A stretch of DNA of 64,000 bases from contig JAEXFI010000053.1 in NCBI GenBank assembly GCA_023400235.1, positions 1 through 64,000 of the forward strand. The letters run 5' to 3'. Under the pieces are notes generated by a model. The model was not told the origin of the DNA and did not search any database. It saw only the letters and a list, made by a program, of their open reading frames with translations. The position numbers and the translations under genes are program-made. This DNA is from Bacillota bacterium. GTDB taxonomy: Bacteria; Bacillota; Clostridia; Acetivibrionales; DSM-1351. Every line of letters begins with the position of its first letter. The first letter of the stretch is position 1. Shown in pieces: positions 7,927 to 17,043 of this stretch.

Positions 7927-9515
7927 TAAAAGTAATAGTTGCAGATGATGAACTGTTGGTAAGAGTGGGGCTGAAATCTGCCATAGATTGGAATATCAAT
8001 GGATTTGAGATTGTAGCTGAGGCGGCAAACGGAAGAGATGCGCTGGAGTATCTGCTGGAAAATGGAGCCGATATTCTGCTCACTGATATAAAAATGCCCA
8101 TAATGAATGGTATTGAGCTGCTCCGGGAAATCAGGGAAAGGGACCTGCAAGTCAGAAGCCTTGTGCTGAGCTGCCATGACGAGTACGAGTATGTCAGGGA
8201 GGCATTAAAGCTTGGAGCCAGGGACTATTTGCTAAAGCTCTCCTTAAGCTCTGAAAATCTTCTCGCTTTACTCAATGAATTAAAGAAGGAAATTGAAATC
8301 AATATGGAAAGCGTGGGATATAAAGCAGTCAATCCCCTGGTACTTGAAGAAAAATGGCTCAAACTGCTGTTGAAATACGATTATGCTTTGTATGAAGAGC
8401 TAGTCAGCCTTGGTACCCGTTTAAAGCATGAAAATATAATGGTTTTTGTTTTGAGTATTGATAATTATAAGGCCAACCTTCATATATCCAGCCGAAACAG
8501 TCCGAATATATTGAAGGATTCTGTAATGGGGATACTTAACAGCATTATTAACGATTATGCGGCAGGAGACATTTTTGAAATAAAAGAAGGAAAGTATGTT
8601 GCCGTAATAAATCCCAAAACAACCGAAAGGGAATACCTGAGTCAAATAGCCCTGAATATTCAGCAGGCACTGAAAAGATATGTGCAGCTTTCAGTAACCA
8701 TAGGTATAAGTGAAATACAAAGGGATCTGTCTTTTATAAATAATGCATACAGGCAGGCGTACGAGGCTTTGAGCAGGAAGATGTTTATTGGAAGCGAATC
8801 TGTTGTATTTCATTCCGACATATTAAAGGACAGAGATAAAGCAGACAAGGTTTTTCTGAGGCTTGAGGAAGAGGAAAGCTTAAGCAGGGCCATATATTTT
8901 TCAAAGGTAAACAAGGTCAGCGAATTTTTACAGAGCTTATTTTATGATATGGAGAAGAGCTCTTATTGGGATAATGAGACCTTGCACAGAGCACTGGATG
9001 ATATTTTGTATCATTTCTCAAAAAATCTGAAAATTTACGGTAAAAGCTTTGAAGATATCCCTCAATATAAGGGAGCTGCAATAAAGACTCAATTAAGGGA
9101 TATAGAATATTTAAGTGAAATCAGGCAGTGGTTCGCTGCTTTCATAAATGCGTATTTTGAATATGTCGCCCATTTAAAGAAATCCACCCAAAGGGAGGAT
9201 GTTACCAAGGCAGTGGAATATATTATTGAAAATTATAATACCGGGCTTACCCTGTCCAGGGTTGCAGGTTATGTTAACATGAGTGAAAACTATTTCAGCC
9301 ATATCTTTAAAAAGGTACTGGGAGACAGTTTTACAGAGTATATAACTAAATACAGAATTGAAAAAGCAAAGGAACTGCTGAGAAGTTCCAGCATGAGAAT
9401 AAATGAGATAGCGCAAAGGGTAGGGTTCGATAATGTTTACTATTTCAGTAATGTATTTAAAAAATATACAGGGGCCAGTCCGGTAGAATATAAAAAGGGA
9501 CTGCTCAAATCGTAG
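7923..9515 (+). CDS. YesN-type response regulator with AraC HTH domain
   Basis: This 530-residue protein has a receiver domain (residues 1-120; DD near the N-terminus, phospho-acceptor Asp in LLTDIKMPIMNG, Lys in YLLKLS), a long central region, and a C-terminal AraC double helix-turn-helix (about 425-528; NYFSHIFKKVLGDSFTEYI and VGFDNVYYFSNVFKKYTG). It starts on the ATG overlapping the kinase stop by 4 bp, so the pair is translationally coupled. Such regulators activate adjacent sugar ABC transporters, here the genes from 9691 onward. Confidence 0.94.
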   Translation: MIKVIVADDELLVRVGLKSAIDWNINGFEIVAEAANGRDALEYLLENGADILLTDIKMPIMNGIELLREIRERDLQVRSLVLSCHDEYEYVREALKLGARDYLLKLSLSSENLLALLNELKKEIEINMESVGYKAVNPLVLEEKWLKLLLKYDYALYEELVSLGTRLKHENIMVFVLSIDNYKANLHISSRNSPNILKDSVMGILNSIINDYAAGDIFEIKEGKYVAVINPKTTEREYLSQIALNIQQALKRYVQLSVTIGISEIQRDLSFINNAYRQAYEALSRKMFIGSESVVFHSDILKDRDKADKVFLRLEEEESLSRAIYFSKVNKVSEFLQSLFYDMEKSSYWDNETLHRALDDILYHFSKNLKIYGKSFEDIPQYKGAAIKTQLRDIEYLSEIRQWFAAFINAYFEYVAHLKKSTQREDVTKAVEYIIENYNTGLTLSRVAGYVNMSENYFSHIFKKVLGDSFTEYITKYRIEKAKELLRSSSMRINEIAQRVGFDNVYYFSNVFKKYTGASPVEYKKGLLKS

Positions 9516-9690
9516 GATTTTATAAAACCGTATAAAAAAATTATAAAAGGCTGCCGGAGTATTAACCTGGCAGTCAATTTATTTTGTAGATAATTATAAA
9601 AAGAACAAAGCAGCCTTAATTTTATTAATATCTTATTTAGACTATAATTTTTATTGTGATATCACGAACATATTACTAGGAGGAACCATT

Positions 9691-11073
9691 ATGAATAAAT
9701 TGATTCGACTTCTGAGTATTGGTGCGATAGCAGCGATCTTAGCCACATCCTTTGCGGGCTGCGGCAAGGAAAATAATACTGGAAATAATTCCCAAGCTTC
9801 GGCGGGAAATACGGCTGGAAGTGTTGAACCGGTAAAGTTGACATTTTGGGGTGGAATTCCTGAGGAATCAGGGCCCAAGAATGCGGTGGATGCATGGAAT
9901 CAGAAGAACCCCAATATTCAAGTTGAGTATATAAGATATGTAAATGATGAAAGCGGAAATACAAAGCTGGATGCAGCTATTTTATCCGGCAATTCGGTGG
10001 ACTTGTTTACAAGTCACGGAGCTGATAATGCCACCGGCAGGATAACTGCGGGAATGGCAGCTCCCCTGGATGAGTACTTGAAAAAGGAGAACATGGACAT
10101 TCAAAAGCTGTTCGGAGCGGGTTATTATAATTATAATAACGAAGTTTATGGTGTACCTGATACCAATCCGGCTGATTTTATATGGTTGAATAAATCCATG
10201 TTTGACAAGGCGGGTATCCCCATTCCGACAGAGTGGACTTACGACGAATTCAGGGCTATTGCACAAAAGCTTACAACAGGCTCAGGCGACAGTAAAGTAT
10301 ACGGTACCATGATGTACCCCGGCTGGTCAGACAACTGGATGAGAACTGCCTATACGGTTCTGGGGCCTGACAACTACTCGGAAAAAATGTCCTTCAATCT
10401 GGACAGCGATTATTTCAAAAAGGCGCTTCAGTTAAGATATGACATGGAAATGACTGACAAGTCCTGGGTTCCCATAGTCAATATAACTGCTGAGAAGCTT
10501 ACCATTCAGGATATGTATTTCAAGGGCAAGGTTGCTATGGTATGGGCAGGAAGTTTCCCTCTCCGCTATCTGAAGGATGACAAAAATTATCCCCATGATT
10601 TTGTGACCGCATTTGCACCTGTACCAAAATGGGATAAGGGTCAGGAGAAGTACTATAATTCGGCAGGAGCAATCGATGGCGTGGTGTCCATAAGTAAAAG
10701 CACAGCTAATAAGGACCAGGCCTGGGCCTTTATGAAATGGTGGCTGACCGAAGGTTTTGAAACCTACTGCGTTCCTTTCGGTAAAATACCTTCATATTTA
10801 AATGCTGACAAGACAAAAATGGAGGCATCCCTTCTGAATAATGACTATACCAGGCAGAGAATCGATGTTGACTCCTTTAAAAGAGTTTTCCTGGGTGATA
10901 CTGCAGCTACCGGCGAATTTTTTACTACTCCTTTGTCTGAAGCAAGAAAAGAAGTTGCAACTATGATGAACCGCGAGGTGGAAAAATGCCTCACGGGCGT
11001 TCAATCGGTGGATCAGACCATGGATTCAATGAAACAGCAGGCTAACGAAATAACAAAGAGAAGAAATAAATAA
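9691..11073 (+). CDS. Sugar ABC transporter substrate-binding lipoprotein (CUT1)
   Basis: This 460-residue protein has a lipoprotein signal with lipobox ATSFAGC (Cys24), then a Gly/Asn/Ser-rich linker and a family 1 extracellular solute-binding fold: LTFWGGIPEE, VDLFTSHGAD, MVWAGSFPLRYL, and WAFMKWWLT near the end. It captures a sugar or oligosaccharide outside the membrane and delivers it to the two permeases encoded downstream. AGGAGG precedes the ATG. A strong hairpin follows the stop codon. The substrate cannot be read from sequence. Confidence 0.94.
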   Translation: MNKLIRLLSIGAIAAILATSFAGCGKENNTGNNSQASAGNTAGSVEPVKLTFWGGIPEESGPKNAVDAWNQKNPNIQVEYIRYVNDESGNTKLDAAILSGNSVDLFTSHGADNATGRITAGMAAPLDEYLKKENMDIQKLFGAGYYNYNNEVYGVPDTNPADFIWLNKSMFDKAGIPIPTEWTYDEFRAIAQKLTTGSGDSKVYGTMMYPGWSDNWMRTAYTVLGPDNYSEKMSFNLDSDYFKKALQLRYDMEMTDKSWVPIVNITAEKLTIQDMYFKGKVAMVWAGSFPLRYLKDDKNYPHDFVTAFAPVPKWDKGQEKYYNSAGAIDGVVSISKSTANKDQAWAFMKWWLTEGFETYCVPFGKIPSYLNADKTKMEASLLNNDYTRQRIDVDSFKRVFLGDTAATGEFFTTPLSEARKEVATMMNREVEKCLTGVQSVDQTMDSMKQQANEITKRRNK

Positions 11074-11103
11074 TTATTGACTGTAATTAAATCTGAAAAT
11101 TTT

Positions 11104-11132
11104 GAAAAGGTGCAAGGTGCTTGCACCTTTTC
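11104..11132 (+). promoter_or_regulatory. Intercistronic hairpin between binding-protein and permease genes
   Basis: GAAAAGGTGCAAG at 11104-11116 pairs perfectly with 11120-11132 across a GTG loop, and two more A-T pairs extend it. It lacks a T run, so it is more likely an RNA processing or stabilising hairpin than a full terminator. Such elements keep binding protein in excess over permease. Confidence 0.65.
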
Positions 11133-11253
11133 AATTGAGAAAGGAGCAGGTATCAAGGTTGAAAGAAATTTTAAAGCAAATAAAAATGTGGCACCGATTC
11201 CATGCCGTGAATTTCATGGAGTTTTGTGCGAGATGGGAGGCATGGAAATAATT

Positions 11254-12147
11254 ATGATAAAACAAAAACAGATGAAAGAGTATCTTACCGCATACTTATT
11301 TATACTTCCGAATCTGTTGGGATTTTTAGTCTTTATTCTGATTCCGGTAATATTTTCACTATTCTTATCCTTTAGTGACTGGGATCTGTTTTCAGGGATA
11401 AAGGGTATAAAATTTGCAGGGCTGGAGAACTTTCAGGAAATGGCCCAAAGCCCCATAGTCATCAAGTCCCTGGTCAACAATATACTGTTTTCACTTATAA
11501 CAGTGATTTTTATAGTAGTACTTGCATTATTGCTTGCTTTGCTTTTAAATAAAAATTTATTTGCGAAATCCTTCCTCAGGGGAATGTTTTTCTTTCCCTA
11601 TGTTTCAAATATAGTGGCATTATGTATCGTATGGATGGCTCTTTTTAACAGTCAAAGCGGTCCTATAAACCTGCTGCTGAAGCAATTGGGCATAGATAAT
11701 CCGCCCGGCTGGCTTACAAGCCATTTTTGGGCCTTGCCCTCAATAATGATTGTAACTATCTGGATTAATGTAGGCTATGTAATGGTTATATATCTGGCGG
11801 GGCTGCAGGGCGTGCCGGGAGAATTGTATGAGGCGGCTCAGATTGACGGTGCCAATGCATTTAAGAAGTTTTATCATGTAACACTACCCTGCTTATCACC
11901 TACCACATTTTTTGTGGTTATAATAACCTTGATAAATTCCTTCAAGGTTTTCGGGCCGGTCAATATTATGACCCACGGAGGTCCGGGGGATTCAACCCAC
12001 GTTCTGGTATATTACATTTATATAACTGCCTTCAGACATTACAGGATGGGCTACAGCGCTGCCATGGCATGGGTTTTATTCATAATTATATTTGCAATAA
12101 CAATTATTCAGTGGAAGGGTCAGAAGAAATGGGTCAATTATTCATAA
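11254..12147 (+). CDS. Sugar ABC transporter permease, MalF type
   Basis: This 297-residue membrane protein begins MIKQKQMKEYLTAYLFILPN. It has six predicted helices and the EAA loop YEAAQIDGANAFKKFYHVTLP that docks the ATPase. An open frame extends upstream to 11077, but that part covers the intercistronic hairpin and reads unlike a permease. The ATG at 11254, with GGGAGG at 11235-11240, gives the usual family length. It forms the translocation pore with the next gene product. No ATPase gene is present here, so a shared MsmK-like ATPase elsewhere is expected. Confidence 0.93.
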   Translation: MIKQKQMKEYLTAYLFILPNLLGFLVFILIPVIFSLFLSFSDWDLFSGIKGIKFAGLENFQEMAQSPIVIKSLVNNILFSLITVIFIVVLALLLALLLNKNLFAKSFLRGMFFFPYVSNIVALCIVWMALFNSQSGPINLLLKQLGIDNPPGWLTSHFWALPSIMIVTIWINVGYVMVIYLAGLQGVPGELYEAAQIDGANAFKKFYHVTLPCLSPTTFFVVIITLINSFKVFGPVNIMTHGGPGDSTHVLVYYIYITAFRHYRMGYSAAMAWVLFIIIFAITIIQWKGQKKWVNYS

Positions 12148-12161
12148 GGGGGTGAAAATAT

Positions 12162-13028
12162 ATGGAGAAAATACCGTTCTACAACAAGCAAATTATTTTC
12201 CAGAACAAAAGCAACCTGCTCAAATTGCTAAAAAGTATAATATTGGGGGCATTTGCATTGATATGGATAACTCCGTTTCTCTGGATGCTTTCCACCTCAT
12301 TTAAGCGGAATACCGATATATTTAACTATCCTATAGACTGGATTCCGGCGGCTCCGATTTTGGAAAACTATCATGAAGTGTGGTTTGGCAGATACCCATT
12401 TCTGACTTTCTACCTGAATTCCTTATTCGTAACCGGAATCACGGTAATAGGCGCCGTTATAATCAGCTCCATGGCGGCATATGCCTTTGCCAGAATGAAG
12501 TTTCCCGGAAGAGATGTCATTTTTATATTGTTCCTTGCAACAATGATGATACCTACACAGGTTACCTTGATTCCAAGATTTATTTTATTCAATTCCTTAG
12601 GTATCCTGAACTCGCACACTGCATTGATCTTACCCGGTTTATTCAATATCTTTTGTACTTTCCTGATGAGACAGTTTTATCTGCAGGTTCCCTTTGCACT
12701 ATCCGAAGCTGCACGTATTGACGGGGCGGGAGAATTCAGGGTATGGTTTCAGATTATTATGCCATTGACAAAACCTGCCTTGGTGACAATGATTGTTTTG
12801 ATTTTCACCTGGACCTGGAATGATTACGAAAATCCTTTGATATTCTTAACAAGTGAGAAGCTATTTACTATACCATTGGGGCTCAACAAATTCATCGATG
12901 AATACGGTACCCAGTTTGGACCAATGATGGCAGCTGCAGCATGTTCACTCCTGCCAATGTTTTTAATATTCATGTTTGGACAGAAATATTTCGTGGAAGG
13001 TGTTGCGTCTTCCGGAGTAAAAGGATAA
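12162..13028 (+). CDS. Sugar ABC transporter permease, MalG type
   Basis: This 288-residue inner-membrane permease has about six helices and the EAA loop SEAARIDGAGEFRVWFQIIMPLTKP (split here only by phrase), as in MalG/CUT1 partners. It starts 14 bp after the first permease, behind a GGGGGTG ribosome-binding site, and pairs with it in the membrane. The C-terminus QKYFVEGVASSGVKG is typical of the family. Confidence 0.93.
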   Translation: MEKIPFYNKQIIFQNKSNLLKLLKSIILGAFALIWITPFLWMLSTSFKRNTDIFNYPIDWIPAAPILENYHEVWFGRYPFLTFYLNSLFVTGITVIGAVIISSMAAYAFARMKFPGRDVIFILFLATMMIPTQVTLIPRFILFNSLGILNSHTALILPGLFNIFCTFLMRQFYLQVPFALSEAARIDGAGEFRVWFQIIMPLTKPALVTMIVLIFTWTWNDYENPLIFLTSEKLFTIPLGLNKFIDEYGTQFGPMMAAAACSLLPMFLIFMFGQKYFVEGVASSGVKG

Positions 13029-13050
13029 TTATTTATGAGGAGATACGTTT

Positions 13051-14415
13051 ATGGAGTATTTACTGGAAAAGGAAAAAAGTGTTCCTGTTATTGAGGATGT
13101 GGATATATGTGTGCTTGGAGGCAGCTGTACCGGTGTCTTTGCTGCGGTAAGGGCGGCCAGGCTTGGTGCCAGGGTAGTAATTGTTGAAAAGCAGAATTGC
13201 TTCGGAGGAGTAGCTACCGGAGGTATGGTTAATATATGGCACAGCTTGCTGGATACCGAATACAAGACTCAGGTAATTGCGGGCTTGACTCAGGAGGTAG
13301 TGGAAAGATTGAAGAAAAGGAAGGCTGTTACTATAATGGAAAACCAGCTGGATGCCTTTTTCCTGAATACCGAGGAGTTAAAAATTGAATTGGATGAGCT
13401 GCTTGAAGAAGCGGGGGTAAAGCTTTATCTGCATACGGCCTTTGCGGCTCCTGTGTATGATAATGGTAATGTGTCGGCAGTTATGGTGGAAAATAAATCG
13501 GGGAGAGGGGCTATTAAGGCAAGCTGCTTTATAGACGCCACAGGTGACGGGGATCTTTGTGCCAGAATGGGACTGACGCATACCTCCCACGAAATAAAAC
13601 AGCCGCCCACCACTGGTGCCAAGGTTTGCGGATTTAATTCGGAGTTATACGGAATGGCCTCGGTGGGGAGCTTTGACTTAAAGACTGCATTGCTGAAATA
13701 CAATGAAGAGTTCGGCTTGCCGGAGGGCTGGGGCTGGAGCTCGGAAATACCCGGAGCTCCGGGATTAACCTTTCAGGCCATTACCAGGGTTTTGGGTGTG
13801 GACTGCTCCGAGGGAGCTTCTCTCACAAAGGCTGAAATAGAAGGACGAAGACAGGTTCGTGCAATCATGGACATGATACGCAAATACGGGCCTGAGGATG
13901 CAAAAATCGCGCTGCTTGGGCTAAGTTCCTATATCGGCATACGTGAAACCAGACATATTAAGTGCCTGCATACCTTGCAGGAGGAAGAGGTGCTCAACGG
14001 CAGGAGCTTTCCGGATGCCATAGCCAACGGAACCTACAGGGTTGACATACATCACGATGATAAACCCGGCGTTACCTTCCGGTACCTGGACGGTACCCAG
14101 GTATATCATAGAAGCGGCTATCCCAAGGAAACAGGCCGTTGGAGGGCTGAAACTGAAAAAAATCCGGTTTATTACCAGATACCCTATGGTTCTATTGTAC
14201 CTATGGGCGCAAAAAATGTATTATGCTGCGGAAGGATGCTGGATGCAGATAAAGGTGCCTTTGGAGCTGCAAGGGTTATGGTCAATCTGAATCAAACAGG
14301 TGAGGCAGCGGGAGTAGCCGCATACCTGGCAATCCATCAGGGCAAGGAGGTTGCCTCCATAGATTGTGAGCATTTGAGAAAGAATCTCAAAGCAGGCGGC
14401 AGCATAGTTTTATAA
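13051..14415 (+). CDS. FAD-dependent oxidoreductase (FAD_oxidored family)
   Basis: This 454-residue protein has an N-terminal Rossmann dinucleotide-binding motif (VDICVLGGSCTGVFAAVRAA) followed by ARVVIVEKQNCFGGVATGG. A second FAD-contact region, FIDATGDGDLCARMG, lies near residue 165. The C-terminus GAFGAARVMVNLNQTGEAAG also fits this family, found beside carbohydrate transport genes in many Firmicutes. It is the last gene of the sugar operon, 22 bp after the permease. It probably oxidises or reduces a sugar-derived metabolite in the cytoplasm; the substrate is unknown. Confidence 0.85.
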   Translation: MEYLLEKEKSVPVIEDVDICVLGGSCTGVFAAVRAARLGARVVIVEKQNCFGGVATGGMVNIWHSLLDTEYKTQVIAGLTQEVVERLKKRKAVTIMENQLDAFFLNTEELKIELDELLEEAGVKLYLHTAFAAPVYDNGNVSAVMVENKSGRGAIKASCFIDATGDGDLCARMGLTHTSHEIKQPPTTGAKVCGFNSELYGMASVGSFDLKTALLKYNEEFGLPEGWGWSSEIPGAPGLTFQAITRVLGVDCSEGASLTKAEIEGRRQVRAIMDMIRKYGPEDAKIALLGLSSYIGIRETRHIKCLHTLQEEEVLNGRSFPDAIANGTYRVDIHHDDKPGVTFRYLDGTQVYHRSGYPKETGRWRAETEKNPVYYQIPYGSIVPMGAKNVLCCGRMLDADKGAFGAARVMVNLNQTGEAAGVAAYLAIHQGKEVASIDCEHLRKNLKAGGSIVL

Positions 14416-14559
14416 CCATGGTATCATATGGGAATTTTATATCAGAACTATATGTATAGCATTATAAGTATGGAAGCATACCTCAGATAAAAATAAACAA
14501 AGCACCAAAGATAAACAATGCACAAAGATACGTGTGAAAAAATAAAATTTTAATAGTAA

Positions 14560-14603
14560 TAGGGGAGGGGATATTGACGGCTGCAGCAATATCCCCTCCC
14601 CTA
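14560..14603 (+). terminator. Long GC-rich hairpin downstream of the sugar operon
   Basis: A perfect 17-bp stem (14560-14576 with 14587-14603; arms rich in GGGGAGGGG and CCCCTCCCC) closes a 10-base loop. No T run follows. It may end or protect the sugar operon transcript. The rest of 14416-14882 holds no gene apart from a possible asnB fragment at 14609-14650. Confidence 0.5.
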
Positions 14604-14608
14604 TGTAT

Positions 14609-14650
14609 TTACACCAGCCTTATACCATATTCAATAGAGGGCTGTGAATA
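14609..14650 (-). pseudogene. Possible C-terminal fragment of a decayed asparagine synthetase gene
   Basis: Read on the minus strand, this stretch ends IEYGIRLV followed by a stop. The intact asnB at 18000-19829 ends KEYDISLV followed by a stop. Over the last 24 bases (TTACACCAG... on the plus strand) 22 match the asnB end, including the stop codon and frame. A second asnB-like fragment lies at 16921-17015 on the same strand. I infer a dead asnB paralogue interrupted by the genes between. Confidence 0.4.
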
Positions 14651-14882
14651 TGAAATATGATAAATACTTAATGAATTACAATTTTGCGGCAAGGCTACGC
14701 CTATTATTATGATTGTACGTTTAAGAAGGCGGACGGTATAGATCCTGGCATACGATTTGCTGCATAATGTAATTAAACGTCATTAAATATCATTATTTCT
14801 TCTTTTATAGATAAAGAGTTGCCGAATTTTGAGTTAAATGGTAACATATAATATAAATTACGCAAACTGGGAGGAACAATGA

Positions 14883-15665
14883 ATGGTAGAACAAGTAAAA
14901 AAGAAGTCGGGCTTTCTGAAAAAATTATTAATAGGAATAGGAATCTTTATTGTTTTAGGTACAATTGGTGCTATAGGTAGTCGTATATACGATTCGGCTG
15001 GTACTTCTGATGGGTCTGGTGCTAAACAGAATTCGGAAAAAACTGATGTGACTTTATATAATGAAGCACAAGCATTGTTTAATAGCGGCAAGTATGCAGA
15101 TGCTCTAGGAAAAATTGACAAAGCTATCAAAATTAACAAGGATGAAAAATATGAGAAGCTGAAAACTGATACTACGTCAAAAATAGCATCAAGAAAAGAA
15201 GAACTTGAAAAAAAGCTTAAAATAAAAAATGATAAGGTAGAAAATGTTACGTTTATATCACCTGATGAAAAGATAACAAAGGGACTGACATTTTATCCTT
15301 ACATAGGTATAAAAGATTCTGAAAAATATATGCTGCTGCGCGTTGGATACCAGGAAAGTGTCAAGAAAACGTTATTTGCTTTTACCAGTATAAAAGTCCG
15401 TGCAGGAGAAGACCTTCAGGAATTGGATTTTAATCTTTTAGACAAAAAGAGCGATGTTGATATCCTGGGTACCGGAATTACAGAATTGGCTGACGTCGAG
15501 GTGGATAATAAGGTTATGGAGTTATTGGAAACAAAGATTCCAAATAGCAAGGAAGTTATTGTCAGATTCCAGGATGTCTCCAATAAGACAGAAGATTATA
15601 CGTTGACTGATAAACAGAGGGAGGCTATTACTAATATTTTGGAATATTACAGCTACTTGGAATAA
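14883..15665 (+). CDS. Membrane-anchored hypothetical protein with TPR-like segment
   Basis: This 260-residue protein has a short basic N-terminus, one transmembrane helix (LLIGIGIFIVLGTIGAIG, about residues 14-33), then an extracellular part. Residues 55-105 resemble a TPR pair (LYNEAQALFNSGKYADALGKI) followed by a Lys/Glu-rich coiled coil. The remaining 150 residues form a domain I do not recognise. GGAGG at 14870-14874 sets the ATG at 14883; the ATG four bases earlier is in another frame. Its neighbours are orphan genes and pseudogenes, so no function can be assigned. Confidence 0.8.
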   Translation: MVEQVKKKSGFLKKLLIGIGIFIVLGTIGAIGSRIYDSAGTSDGSGAKQNSEKTDVTLYNEAQALFNSGKYADALGKIDKAIKINKDEKYEKLKTDTTSKIASRKEELEKKLKIKNDKVENVTFISPDEKITKGLTFYPYIGIKDSEKYMLLRVGYQESVKKTLFAFTSIKVRAGEDLQELDFNLLDKKSDVDILGTGITELADVEVDNKVMELLETKIPNSKEVIVRFQDVSNKTEDYTLTDKQREAITNILEYYSYLE

Positions 15666-15672
15666 GTTACTT

Positions 15673-15839
15673 TTGAAAATTATTAATGCAGAAATAGTCT
15701 ATGTAAAAGATGGTAATGCATTAGAGCTTTCAGAATATACGGATTTGAAATTGATACGGATGAAAGTCATATAATTTTCCAATACCTCATTACACATTGG
15801 AGTGATGTGGCTTCCTTCCTGGATAATAATTTACATTAA
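15673..15839 (+). pseudogene. Frameshifted remnant of a small protein gene
   Basis: From a TTG at 15673 the frame reads LKIINAEIVYVKDGNALELSEYT and then drifts to a stop. Shifting frame near 15740 continues with YGFEIDTDESHIIFQYLI and THWSDVASFLDNNLH to a TAA at 15837-15839. The joined product of about 55 residues reads like a real acidic protein, so a single frameshift is the simplest explanation. No family is recognised. Confidence 0.4.
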
Positions 15840-15870
15840 TATATTTTTTAATATTAATAATTTTCCCACA

Positions 15871-15906
15871 CCGCACATTCAGTATAAGGATGTGCGGGTT
15901 TTTTTA
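15871..15906 (+). terminator. Rho-independent terminator
   Basis: CCGCACAT at 15871-15878 pairs with ATGTGCGG at 15890-15897, followed by a run of T from 15899. It ends transcription from the 14883 gene region. Confidence 0.85.
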
Positions 15907-16034
15907 ATTCACAAAATCAGTCTATTACGACGCAAAATTGATCTTTGGCAACTGAATAGTGCGGTATATTTTATTGACTTATTCTATTTTCAAGATATAG
16001 TATAATTATATTGTTTTTAAAAAGGAGAAGGAAA

Positions 16035-16295
16035 ATGAGTACACCAATTATCATAACTGCAATAATTTCAATTAGTGTATTAGCTATTGTATTATCAGAA
16101 CAAATAAAAGATTATAAATTGAGAAAACAACAGATGAATGCAGATGCAATGGTCCGAGCTGAAGAAATAAAGGCAAAAAACCAGCTTGAAATAGAGCAGT
16201 TATATATGTTAAACAATCATCAACAATCTAAAAGTGCTCTTAACGACAATGGTGACGAATATAGAAATTCTCGGCTAAATAAGGAAAGACTATAA
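16035..16295 (+). CDS. Small single-helix membrane protein, hypothetical
   Basis: This 86-residue protein starts at the ATG after AAAGGAGAAGG (16021-16030). Residues 3-23 are a transmembrane helix (TPIIITAIISISVLAIVL), followed by a charged, helical tail (KDYKLRKQQMNADAMVRAEE). An upstream in-frame start at 16011 lacks a ribosome-binding site. Its short length and layout resemble phage or accessory membrane proteins. A terminator follows at once, so it is a single-gene unit. No function is known to me. Confidence 0.65.
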   Translation: MSTPIIITAIISISVLAIVLSEQIKDYKLRKQQMNADAMVRAEEIKAKNQLEIEQLYMLNNHQQSKSALNDNGDEYRNSRLNKERL

Positions 16296-16315
16296 AAAGT
16301 TTTTAACACCAAAAT

Positions 16316-16349
16316 CGCACATTCAGTCACCTGAATTTGCGGTTTTTTC
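16316..16349 (+). terminator. Rho-independent terminator
   Basis: CGCACATTCAG at 16316-16326 pairs with CTGAATTTGCG at 16331-16341 (one mismatch), followed by GTTTTTT. Confidence 0.85.
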
Positions 16350-16466
16350 ATGTCCGCATTAATCCTCAAAATAAAAATATTTTGACACATCAGCCACAAA
16401 AATAACTTGAACGTTTTAGAAATAGTAAACGTAATATATAAATAGAAAAATTAAAAGGAGGAGCAT

Positions 16467-16664
16467 ATGGGGAAAGATTGCAACTGCAATAATGGGCTCT
16501 TTTCTTTAAGCCCTTGTGAACTTACTTCACTAGCAACAGCTATTTCTTTATTCCTTTCTAACGAAGTGGAAGGATGTCAACGAGCAGCCTTAGGGAATTT
16601 TGTACTTTCAATTGGTCAAAATATATTAACTTTCGATTCACAAGCGAGCTGTTGTGATAAATAA
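16467..16664 (+). CDS. Small Cys-rich hypothetical protein
   Basis: This 65-residue protein begins MGKDCNCNNGLFSLSPCELT and ends SQASCCDK. Cysteines cluster at both ends (C5, C7, C17 and CC near the end) around an amphipathic helical middle (SLATAISLFLSNEVEGCQ). A strong AAAGGAGGAG site precedes the ATG, so it is expressed well when transcribed. Small proteins of this type, with a SPCELTSLA phrase, recur in spore-forming clostridia, but I do not know their function. A metal-binding or spore-coat role is possible. Confidence 0.75.
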   Translation: MGKDCNCNNGLFSLSPCELTSLATAISLFLSNEVEGCQRAALGNFVLSIGQNILTFDSQASCCDK

Positions 16665-16920
16665 GAATAATTAAGGGTAGTATTTTTCTAGTATGAAAAA
16701 ACTTCTACCCTTACCAGAGGTAAATAAGGACAAGCTGAAAATAAAACAAGTGAACAATATAAGAATGTTGCGGTGAGACAAGCAATAATCTTGAACAGGG
16801 TAAACTATTTAGTCTCCCCTCAACAATTACAGACATACAGAGTAACAATAATAAAATTCAAAATATTACTCTACGTGGTACTAATTATGGTGGAGAGCAG
16901 CCGATTAGCCATATATAAGA

Positions 16921-17015
16921 TGAACTCTATATTCCATAAGGCCGCTGGCCATGGACATTCTGTTATTACTAAGAGATACAAAAGTAATTATCATAAGGAA
17001 GTCGAATTTCACGGT
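16921..17015 (-). pseudogene. Fragment of an asparagine synthetase-like gene
   Basis: On the minus strand this region reads FVSLSNNRMSMASGLMEYRV. The intact asnB at 18000-19829 has MVSLLERKDRMSMASGLEVRV at its conserved synthetase motif. A stretch of about 21 bases around GGCCGCTGGCCATGGACAT is identical between 16940 and 18395. A stop codon follows soon after. The flanks show no long open frame, so this is a decayed fragment. The surrounding region 16740-17040 holds no intact gene. Confidence 0.5.
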
Positions 17016-17043
17016 CAAATTATACTTAATTAATATATGTAAA

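Noticed and set aside
15802..16005. 67-codon plus frame
   Set aside because: It spans a rho-independent terminator and lacks a ribosome-binding site.
16773..17033. 86-codon plus frame
   Set aside because: Basic, low-quality sequence with no ribosome-binding site; the minus strand of the same stretch carries an asnB-like fragment.
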